Of a DNA stretch of 11,596 nt, positions 5,323 through 11,596 are shown in pieces. The stretch is from an uncultured Alistipes sp. (GTDB lineage Bacteria; Bacteroidota; Bacteroidia; Bacteroidales; Rikenellaceae). The notes beneath the pieces are model-generated. The model was not told the origin of the DNA. It searched no databases and was given only the letters and a program-made list of their open reading frames with translations. The stretch spans positions 1-11,596 of the forward strand of contig CAMWIG010000047.1 of NCBI GenBank assembly GCA_947174295.1, in the 5' to 3' direction. How positions within the stretch are numbered: the first letter of the stretch is position 1; the number at the start of each line of letters is the position of its first letter. A program made the translations under genes and the position numbers.

Positions 5323-6993
5323 TCAGAACTGAACCTTCACGCCGAACGTGAAACCTATGCCGTACTCGGGATAGTAAGCCAGCGGATATATGCGCCGATT
5401 GGCGAGATTGCGTCCTTCGAGAAAGAAACCGACGTCGCTGCTGTACTGCCACTCGACGTTAGCCGACAAGTCGACGGTGAACGGTGCGGCGAAGACCGTC
5501 CAGTCCGACTGCTCCGCACCGCGCTTGTTCGTCCAGCGGGTCTTTCCCCTCATGTCGGCCGCAACACCGAACTTCCAGCGGCGCACCGAATATTCGGCTT
5601 TGGCCTGCGACTCGAAGGCAGGACATCCGAGATTGATGTCGATGTCGCTGCTGTAAGAGCGGCCCGTCGCCCAGAGCGACAGAGCGAAACAGCTGACGGG
5701 GCGATATGTGAATTCGGCGTCGAACCACAGCGCATTGCGTCGGGCTGCGGCGACTCCGAAGAACATGTCGTCGACCACATACCAGAAACGGCAATGGTCG
5801 ACTATCGACAGTCCGACCAGAACGCGGTAGGCTATGCGGTCGCTGGCGGCATTGCCGGCAGCGCCGAAACGGAAATTGTAGCCCATCGTGTTGTGTTGCA
5901 GCGCCGTGCCGGGAATGACATAGGGATTTTCGCGCGTGAGCGACATATAGTCGTTGCTACGCAACTCCCCGTCGACCTCGATGAACGGCACGAAACGGCC
6001 CTTGCGGCTGACGTTGAAACGCAGATGCAGATATGGCGATACGTAGTGATGATCCGACGCTCCGCGATGCCGGTCGTACCAATAGTCGGCGCCGAGATCG
6101 TAGTCGATGAATCCTCCGCGGCGTCCGTATCTGAGGCCGGCATGCACCACGTCGTTGCGATACCACGCCATGTCCTTGTCGCCGACGTATCCGTCGTAGT
6201 CGGCATCCAGACGCAGCATGTGGCGTCCGAATCCGCGAGCTACGGCCACCGAGCCGCCGTAGTCGAACTGCGCATCGTCGGGACGCGAATCCCCGTACGG
6301 CGAATTGTCGGAGAATATCGTACCGCGCGCCTCGATATCGAAGTTAACGCGGCTCAAATCCTTGAAATCGTCGCCGAAACGTATTTTTCCCTCGAAGGCG
6401 CCGGTATTGACCCTGTCGCCGACACCCGCAGCATCCGCACGACCCGCATAACGGTGATAGAGCCTGTTGTCGTAGCTGAGGTCGGCCTCGGCGATATGCC
6501 GGCCCGCATAGCAGCCCAGGTTCACGCCTGCGCGGTTGAGCATGCGCCGCGCGTCGTGGCGCTCGCCGAAGTAGTTCTTCATCTTCTCGTAAGCCCCTTC
6601 ATGGTTGGCATAGAGCATCAGGAACCCGACATCGGGATTCTGCGTGGTCAGGTAGAGGTCGCCGACGCTCGACAAGGGGTATCCCGCACCGGCTTTGAGG
6701 TAGAACGGCTGCGGACGGTTGAACTCCCAATATGTCACCGTCGCAGGCCGGAACTTCTCGGTCGAGAGGTTCGTCTGCCACGAAAGCGGCGTAATCGAGT
6801 AGTCGATGTCGGGACGCATGCGCACCGTATCGGTCATGTCGGGCTCGACGGCCAGCTTCTGCGCCGAGGCGATGCTCGGCACATAATCCTTGGTGACCTC
6901 GACCTGTTTCTCGACCTGAGCGCTCGCCGCGAAGGGCATGACCGCCGACGCGAGAGCGAGTAGATATGTCGTCAATCTTTTCATAATCCGCAT
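5323..6993 (-). CDS. Outer-membrane beta-barrel protein, TonB-receptor-like without a plug
   Basis: A 556-residue exported protein. A signal peptide ends at A-S-A25/Q26. Residues 27-70 (V-E-V-T-K-D-Y-V-P-S-I then D-T-V-R-M-R-P-D-I-D-Y-S-I-T-P) are, from memory, a conserved N-terminal block of Bacteroidota barrel proteins often annotated as TonB-dependent receptors. From about residue 95 alternating aromatic and polar strands dominate, and the chain ends in G-V-K-V-Q-F with the C-terminal Phe typical of BAM-inserted barrels. N-L-A-N-R-R-I-Y shortly before the end matches the last strands of TonB-dependent receptors. The usual plug domain of about 120 residues is not recognisable, so active TonB-linked import is doubtful. 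The TPR gene's TAA directly abuts its ATG (TAAATG), so translation is coupled. ATG at 6984 (MKRL...) is an equally good start. The ligand or cargo is unknown. Confidence 0.75.
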   Translation of the reverse strand: MRIMKRLTTYLLALASAVMPFAASAQVEKQVEVTKDYVPSIASAQKLAVEPDMTDTVRMRPDIDYSITPLSWQTNLSTEKFRPATVTYWEFNRPQPFYLKAGAGYPLSSVGDLYLTTQNPDVGFLMLYANHEGAYEKMKNYFGERHDARRMLNRAGVNLGCYAGRHIAEADLSYDNRLYHRYAGRADAAGVGDRVNTGAFEGKIRFGDDFKDLSRVNFDIEARGTIFSDNSPYGDSRPDDAQFDYGGSVAVARGFGRHMLRLDADYDGYVGDKDMAWYRNDVVHAGLRYGRRGGFIDYDLGADYWYDRHRGASDHHYVSPYLHLRFNVSRKGRFVPFIEVDGELRSNDYMSLTRENPYVIPGTALQHNTMGYNFRFGAAGNAASDRIAYRVLVGLSIVDHCRFWYVVDDMFFGVAAARRNALWFDAEFTYRPVSCFALSLWATGRSYSSDIDINLGCPAFESQAKAEYSVRRWKFGVAADMRGKTRWTNKRGAEQSDWTVFAAPFTVDLSANVEWQYSSDVGFFLEGRNLANRRIYPLAYYPEYGIGFTFGVKVQF

Positions 6994-9972
6994 TTACTTT
7001 AAGGCCGCTATTCTGTCGCGCGCTTCGGCGACTATGCCGTCGTCTGCAGGCGTATATCCGTCGGCGACGCTCTGATATGTCGCACGCGCCTGGAACGAGT
7101 CGCCGCGCGCGGCGCAGATGTCGCCCAGCGTAAGGAACGCCTTGGCCAGCCAATAGGAGTGCGTCGTCCCCGAATCGGAGAGAGCGTATACCGCCTTCTC
7201 GGCCTTGTCGTACTGCTTGGCATCGTATGCCTCGGCAATCACGCGATATGCCGACTCGGCGCCTTCGGCCGTAGCAGGCTCGGCACTCAGAGTCTCGTAT
7301 ATCGCCATCGCCGACCGCTTGTCGCCGCGCGAGGAGAGCACTCCGGCACGTGCGAACTGCGACTCGCGCCATGCACGGCCCGAGCTGCGAACCGAGGCTA
7401 CGTAGTCGCTCATCTTCACCACCTGGTCATCGTCGCCCATGCGCACGGCCGAACGCACGTAGCCTTCGAGCGCACGGTCGGCAGCTTCGGCCTGCGTCAC
7501 GGCCTCGCTCAGCGAGCGGTAGGCCTCGGCGGCCGTCGGGTAGTCACCTGCCGCATAGCTCATCGCCGCGAGCTGTTCGAGCGCACGCACGGTGTACTGC
7601 GACCTGCCGCGCGCCGCAAGACGCTTCAACGCAGCTATCGCCTGCGAGTCGTTTCCGGCTCTGATGTAACAGTCGCTCAGCATGAACAGCGCATCGTCCA
7701 TATAATAGCCCTTGGGGAATGACTCCGCGTAACCGGTCAGCGCGCGCTCGGCCTGCGGCATCTTTCCCGAGAGGTAGAGCGTCTGAGCCGACGCGAAGGT
7801 CAGCGAATCGCGTGCCATTTGGCTCGTGTCGGTCTCCACACCCGCTTTTTCCGCATAATCGAAGTATGCGCCGACGTCGCCGCGGGCGACGTAAATCTCG
7901 CGTATGCCCTGCATGGCGTCCTTGGCCTGCGGCGAACCGGGCGAGGACTCGACCACGCGGCCGTAATATTCGAGCGCACGGCGCTCGTCGCCGAGATTGC
8001 GGCAGGCAAGGCCCAAATCGCTCAATGCCTGCATATGGTACGGCGACGAGGGATACTCCTCGACGAACCGTGCGAGCACCTCGGCTCCGTCGCCGAACTT
8101 CTCCTGCGCGATGTATGTGCGGCCGAGCTCGTAAGTCGCATCGTCGGCGTAGTCGCCCCCGCCGGCGCCGACTATCCGCCGCAGCGCCGCAATCTTGTCG
8201 GCCGTGCGGCCCTGCACTCCGAGTACTATGGCCCGCTGGTAGCGCGCATAGTCGGAGGCACGCGTCCCGATTGCCGCAGCAGACTCGTAGGACGACATGG
8301 CATCGGCGAACCGCCGCGCCGAGTAATGTACGTCGCCCACGCGGTTCAGCGCGTCGGCGCGATAGTCGTCGCGCGCGGAGTAGAGCGTGAGAAAACGGTT
8401 GAAACTGCGGCCGGCGGCCGTCATGTCACCCTCCGAAAAGGCGCAGTAGCCCAAATCGTAGTGCGCCATCGAATATTCACGTTCGCCGCGCGGCGCCCGT
8501 TCGAGGTACGACTCGTACTTGCGGCGGGCTCCGGCGTAATCGCCGCGCGCATATGCTATTTCGCCCTGCCAGAAGAGCACAAGAGCATTGTATTTGGGGC
8601 TCACACCCACCTTGGCCGACTCGGCGAAGTTGCGCGATGCGGCGTCGAAATCGCCGTTGCGGAAGCTCTGCAAGCCGCGGAAGTAGGCAATCTTCTGCAA
8701 TGCCGCACGCACGTTGCCGTCGGGATTGGGCTGCGAACGAATAGCCTCGTAGGCCGCGTCGTAGTCGTGCGAGTTGTAGTAGGCCGCTATGAGCAGCTCG
8801 CGAGCCTCGGGAACGCGCTCCGACGCCGGGTACTTGGCGATGTAGCGGCTCAGCACGTTTATAGCGCCGTTGAAGGCTCCGCCGCCCAGCTCGTACTGCA
8901 ACTTTCCGTAGTTGAACAGCGCATCCTCGGCTATACGTGCGTCGTAGGCTTCGTTCGACGCCATGGCGAACGACTGCATGGCCGCCCGCTTGTCGCCGCT
9001 ACGCAGCAGACAGTCGGCCAGGTGGTACGACGCATTCTGCGTCAGCCGGTCGTCGGCGCCGCACACCTTGCGCAATGCCTCGGCGGCCTCGGCGTAGCGA
9101 GCCGAGCGGTAGAGCGAGTAACCGAGTATGTAGTTCTCGCTGCGCCCCATCTCGCCGCCGCTGCGGGCATAACGCGCGATGTACTCTACTGTGCGCGGAT
9201 AGTTTTCGAGGTGGAACCACGATTCGGCCATGATGCGCTCCAACTCGGCGCGGCGACTGTCGGCGGCATGCCCGATGAGCGCATCGCCGTTCTCCGTGAC
9301 ATATCGGTAGTTGCCGTCCGAGAACTCGATTTGCAACAGATAATAGGGCACGAGCCGAGAATAGGGCTCGCGCGAGGTCAGCGTGCGGAACTCGCGCCGT
9401 GCCGCAGCGTTGTCGCCGCGAGCGTAGGCTATGTATGCGCGATAGTAGGTCGCATGGTCGGAGTATTCGCTCGCGACGGGAACCCGTCCGAAGTAGGTCG
9501 CAGCATCGTCGTAGCGCCCGTCGAGGAATGCGATATACCCCATTCTCACGTCGTAGTGCGCCCGCCGGTCGGCCGGCAGAGCCTTGTAGTTGACTTCGCG
9601 GAAATAGCGCTCGGCCTCGGCGAAATCGTTGCGCTTGCAGGCGTCGGCCGCAAGGGCGAACCGCACGTCGTTAAGGTAGACCGAACCGCTGTACGAGTCG
9701 AGGTATTTCAGCAGATGAGCCTTGGCATCCTTCTCGCCCAGCTCCATGGAGCACATGGCCAGATAGAAGTCTATCTCCGACACGAGGCGTTTGTCGTTTG
9801 TCGACAGCAGCGCACGCGCCTCGGTGAACTCGTGCCTGGCATCGCTCCACCGCCCCAGCTCGAAGAGCTCGCGGCCGCGCGCGATGTAAGATGCAGTTTC
9901 GGGGCCTGCCGCGGCGACCGGCACGACAGAGCACAGCAGCACGGCGAGTATGACGATAATGCGGTTTTTCAT
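6994..9972 (-). CDS. Large exported TPR-repeat protein
   Basis: A 992-residue protein built almost wholly from tetratricopeptide repeats after a signal peptide (MKNRIIVILAV..., cleavage after V-A-A-A near residue 23). Repeats are visible throughout, for example A-R-G-R-E-L-F-E-L-G-R-W-S-D-A-R just after the signal, G-E-I-A-Y-A-R-G-D-Y-A-G-A-R-R-K-Y in the middle, and L-G-D-I-C-A-A-R-G-D-S-F-Q-A-R near the end, roughly twenty in all. Some resemble the BamD/YbgF type. TPRs bind other proteins; no enzymatic domain is seen. The ATG at 9972 was chosen because it opens a proper signal peptide and lies about 25 bases after the predicted transcription start. The frame stays open to 10128, but that would place the promoter inside the gene. 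With the coupled barrel gene it probably forms a periplasmic/outer-membrane complex; its role is unknown. Confidence 0.85.
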   Translation of the reverse strand: MKNRIIVILAVLLCSVVPVAAAGPETASYIARGRELFELGRWSDARHEFTEARALLSTNDKRLVSEIDFYLAMCSMELGEKDAKAHLLKYLDSYSGSVYLNDVRFALAADACKRNDFAEAERYFREVNYKALPADRRAHYDVRMGYIAFLDGRYDDAATYFGRVPVASEYSDHATYYRAYIAYARGDNAAARREFRTLTSREPYSRLVPYYLLQIEFSDGNYRYVTENGDALIGHAADSRRAELERIMAESWFHLENYPRTVEYIARYARSGGEMGRSENYILGYSLYRSARYAEAAEALRKVCGADDRLTQNASYHLADCLLRSGDKRAAMQSFAMASNEAYDARIAEDALFNYGKLQYELGGGAFNGAINVLSRYIAKYPASERVPEARELLIAAYYNSHDYDAAYEAIRSQPNPDGNVRAALQKIAYFRGLQSFRNGDFDAASRNFAESAKVGVSPKYNALVLFWQGEIAYARGDYAGARRKYESYLERAPRGEREYSMAHYDLGYCAFSEGDMTAAGRSFNRFLTLYSARDDYRADALNRVGDVHYSARRFADAMSSYESAAAIGTRASDYARYQRAIVLGVQGRTADKIAALRRIVGAGGGDYADDATYELGRTYIAQEKFGDGAEVLARFVEEYPSSPYHMQALSDLGLACRNLGDERRALEYYGRVVESSPGSPQAKDAMQGIREIYVARGDVGAYFDYAEKAGVETDTSQMARDSLTFASAQTLYLSGKMPQAERALTGYAESFPKGYYMDDALFMLSDCYIRAGNDSQAIAALKRLAARGRSQYTVRALEQLAAMSYAAGDYPTAAEAYRSLSEAVTQAEAADRALEGYVRSAVRMGDDDQVVKMSDYVASVRSSGRAWRESQFARAGVLSSRGDKRSAMAIYETLSAEPATAEGAESAYRVIAEAYDAKQYDKAEKAVYALSDSGTTHSYWLAKAFLTLGDICAARGDSFQARATYQSVADGYTPADDGIVAEARDRIAALK

Positions 9973-10001
9973 AGCATTCGACGGATAAATCGTTACGATG
10001 G

Positions 10002-10033
10002 CAAAGATACGAATAAGCGAGTGCAATGCCAAA
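10002..10033 (-). promoter_or_regulatory. Promoter of the TPR/barrel operon
   Basis: On the minus strand TTTG (10033-10030), 20 bases and TATCTTTG (10009-10002) match both Bacteroidota boxes exactly. Transcription would start near 9996, about 24 bases before the chosen ATG at 9972. This fixes the start of the TPR gene. Confidence 0.85.
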
Positions 10034-10049
10034 TTTATTTGAGCATTGC
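10023..10049. repeat. Inverted repeat around the -33 box of the TPR operon
   Basis: GCAATGC (10023-10029) and GCATTGC (10043-10049) are perfect seven-base inverted repeats separated by 13 bases (20 bases centre to centre, about two helical turns). The spacer contains the -33 TTTG of the TPR promoter (10030-10033). The layout suits a dimeric regulator operator but could be chance. Confidence 0.35.
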
Positions 10050-10094
10050 CGAGCGGGAGTATCCGAAACGAAATCAAAGATAAAATATTTTTCG

Positions 10095-10102
10095 TACTTT
10101 TG
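10095..10102 (+). promoter_or_regulatory. -7 box of the rmuC promoter
   Basis: TACTTTTG matches TAnnTTTG exactly and would start transcription near 10109, about 19 bases before the rmuC ATG. No good TTTG is found 19-21 bases upstream, so expression may be modest or activator-dependent. Confidence 0.55.
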
Positions 10103-10127
10103 CTCAACTTAACAAATCGCATCGACA

Positions 10128-11513
10128 ATGAATACCACAGCTATAATCGTTATCGTAGCATTGACAGCCGCCTGCGCGGCACTGTTCGCGGCTCTGGCTT
10201 CGCAGCGACGACGCACGGCCGACACGGCGGCGGCACTCGCCGCCGCAGAGGAGCGCGCCGAACGCGAACGGGCCGAATACCGCGCCGCCATGACCAGAGC
10301 CGAGGAGCGCATCGCCGACGAACGTGCCGAACGCAACCGCACCGACGAGCGCAACCGCTCGCTCATCGAGCAGAACGCCGCGGCACGCGAGCGTATTGCA
10401 GCCGTCGAGGAGCGCATGGCAAACGAACGAACGGAACGCGAGCGGGCCGAAGAGGTCATGCGGGCGCAGTTCCGCAACCTCGCGAACGACATTCTCACCG
10501 AGCAGTCGCAGCGCTTCAAGCAGACGAACCGCGAGTCGCTGGACATACTTCTAAAACCGTTCCGCGACAACATCACTGAGTTCCGCGAACGTGTCGAGCG
10601 CATATACTCCTCCGAAAACGAGCAGCGCGGAGCCCTGCACAACGAGCTGAAAAACCTTATGGAGCTCAACCGCCGCATCACGGCCGAGACTACGAACCTC
10701 ACCAATGCGCTGAAAGGCAACTCCAAGGTGCAGGGCGACTGGGGCGAGATGATTCTCGAAACGATTCTCGACGGCTCGAACCTCATCAAAGGCGTGCACT
10801 ACCAGACGCAGATGAACATCAAGGACGAAGCGGGCAACAACCTGCGCCCCGACGTGGTGCTGTTCCTGCCCGAGGGAAAGCGCATAGTAATCGACTCGAA
10901 GGTATCGCTCACGGCGTTCGTCGGCTACACCTCGGCCGAGGACGAGACGTCGCGACGCAGCTTCATGGCGGCACACGTGACATCGGTGCGCCAGCATGTC
11001 GCCGAGCTCGGACGCAAGGAGTACCAGAGACTGCTCGACTCGCCCGATTTCGTCATCATGTTCATACCCAACGAACCGGCATTCCTCGCCGCACTGCAAA
11101 GCGACAGCTCGATATGGGCCGACGCCTACGACAAGAAGGTCATCATATCGTCGCCGACGAACCTCTTCGCACTGCTGAAACTCGTCGACGACCTCTGGAA
11201 GCGCAATGCGCAGAACAAGAACACGGCCGACATCGTCACATGCGGCACGAAACTCTACGAACAGCTGGTGGCCTTCACCGCATCGCTCGAAGGCGTCGGC
11301 ACGGCGCTCGACAAGGCGCGCGCATCCTACGACGACGCCTACAAGCGTCTCTGCACGGGCAACGACAACATAGTCCGCGTGGGCGAGCGTCTGCGCAAGC
11401 TGGGCATTCCGACCAAACGCCGCCAGTCCGCCCGCGCGCTCGACACTGCCGCTGCCGGCGACACCGCACCCGAAACAGCCGGCTCTGCCGCCGAAGAATC
11501 GGCCGAAGAGTAA
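10128..11513 (+). CDS. rmuC: DNA recombination protein RmuC
   Basis: A 461-residue RmuC-family protein, named for limiting inversion and rearrangement at inverted repeats. It is thought to carry a PD-(D/E)xK-like nuclease fold. Order: membrane helix (about 4-24); long charged coiled coil rich in E-R-A-E repeats (25-115); core with G203-D-W-G-E, R240-P-D242-V-V-L-F-L-P-E-G-K-R-I-V-I-D256-S-K258, F308-V-I-M-F-I-P and N345-L-F-A-L-L-K-L-V-D-D-L-W. D242, D256 and K258 are the likely catalytic residues. The C-terminal 30 residues are a low-complexity Ala/Glu tail. Length is within the family range. The anchor with a long coiled coil suggests the nuclease domain is held in the cytoplasm at the inner membrane. 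It is transcribed divergently from the TPR operon and appears to stand alone in this window. Confidence 0.95.
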   Translation: MNTTAIIVIVALTAACAALFAALASQRRRTADTAAALAAAEERAERERAEYRAAMTRAEERIADERAERNRTDERNRSLIEQNAAARERIAAVEERMANERTERERAEEVMRAQFRNLANDILTEQSQRFKQTNRESLDILLKPFRDNITEFRERVERIYSSENEQRGALHNELKNLMELNRRITAETTNLTNALKGNSKVQGDWGEMILETILDGSNLIKGVHYQTQMNIKDEAGNNLRPDVVLFLPEGKRIVIDSKVSLTAFVGYTSAEDETSRRSFMAAHVTSVRQHVAELGRKEYQRLLDSPDFVIMFIPNEPAFLAALQSDSSIWADAYDKKVIISSPTNLFALLKLVDDLWKRNAQNKNTADIVTCGTKLYEQLVAFTASLEGVGTALDKARASYDDAYKRLCTGNDNIVRVGERLRKLGIPTKRRQSARALDTAAAGDTAPETAGSAAEESAEE

Positions 11514-11517
11514 AAAA

Positions 11518-11581
11518 CGCTGTCGACGCACAGTTGCGCGGAGTCATACGATAAAATATTGCATGACTCGATCCGACAGCG
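11518..11581. repeat. Nested inverted repeats (three-way-junction-like) after rmuC
   Basis: An outer stem CGCTGTCG/CGACAGCG (11518-11525 and 11574-11581, 8 perfect pairs) encloses a small hairpin CGCA/TGCG (11527-11530 and 11535-11538) and a longer one. The longer hairpin pairs GAGTCAT/ATGACTC (11541-11547 and 11563-11569) and continues, after one mismatch, for four more pairs. It starts five bases after the rmuC stop. No T-run follows on the plus strand, so it is not a standard terminator. It may be a structured 3' end, a repeat element, or the leader of a gene beyond the window. Confidence 0.45.
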
Positions 11582-11596
11582 CATATCCGACACGAG

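Noticed and set aside
5287..6963. Plus-strand open frame (558 codons) over the barrel gene
   Set aside because: It is antisense to the barrel protein, which has a signal peptide and recognisable C-terminal strands. The plus-strand translation is a Val/Glu/Arg-rich shadow and it would start inside the cysQ terminator.
7819..10083. Long plus-strand open frame (754 codons) across the TPR gene
   Set aside because: It is fully antisense to the clear TPR protein. GC-rich codon bias keeps reverse frames open, and its translation shows no family resemblance.
9973..10128. N-terminal extension of the TPR protein by 52 residues
   Set aside because: It would include the exact promoter at 10002-10033 and hide the signal peptide beginning at 9972.
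10128..10480. Repetitive E-R-A-E codons in rmuC as a DNA repeat
   Set aside because: The irregular repetition reflects the coiled-coil composition usual for RmuC; no fixed-length DNA repeat is present.

Overview
The window comes from a Bacteroidota chromosome, most likely a GC-rich member of Bacteroidales such as Alistipes/Rikenellaceae. Five observations support this. Several intergenic gaps carry the Bacteroidota promoter pattern (TAnnTTTG with an upstream TTTG-like box). Start codons lack Shine-Dalgarno sequences. The first gene is a Bacteroidota-type class A2 beta-lactamase. There is an outer-membrane barrel protein ending in Phe. The coding DNA is GC-rich while the gaps are AT-rich. The genus is inferred from style only. 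No insertion sequence, integrase, CRISPR array or other sign of transfer was seen.

Layout. 1-48: the 5' part of a tRNA-Ser (anticodon CGA), minus strand, cut by the window edge. 49-278: a tRNA promoter, an overlapping plus-strand promoter-like sequence with no obvious gene, and the terminator of the next gene. 279-1154 (-): lipoprotein class A beta-lactamase. 1230-1821 (-): rplU-rpmA (ribosomal proteins L21 and L27), with its own promoter and a strong terminator just before the beta-lactamase. 1971-4237 (+): a three-gene operon made of a receiver-like domain without the phosphorylation residues, a membrane-anchored HEAT-repeat protein, and a membrane protein resembling a degenerate family 2 glycosyltransferase. 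4375-5244 (+): cysQ, preceded by a regulatory region with a perfect TGTGA-N6-TCACA palindrome, a promoter, a second dyad and an 8-codon upstream reading frame. 5268-5301: terminator hairpin between convergent genes. 5323-9972 (-): a two-gene operon of a 992-residue exported TPR protein and an outer-membrane beta-barrel protein, joined stop-to-start. 10128-11513 (+): rmuC, divergent from the TPR gene. 11514-11596: a compact set of nested inverted repeats.

How the parts relate. Most of the window is housekeeping: ribosome assembly (rplU-rpmA), removal of PAP and related bisphosphates (cysQ), genome maintenance (rmuC) and Ser-tRNA supply. Two groups are poorly understood and most worth attention. 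The receiver/HEAT/GT-like operon looks like a membrane-linked module whose 'sensor' and 'enzyme' parts both appear to have lost canonical catalytic residues. The TPR/barrel operon looks like a periplasm-to-outer-membrane pair lacking a classical TonB plug. The beta-lactamase would give intrinsic beta-lactam resistance. It has no recognisable promoter of its own and follows the ribosomal-protein terminator closely.
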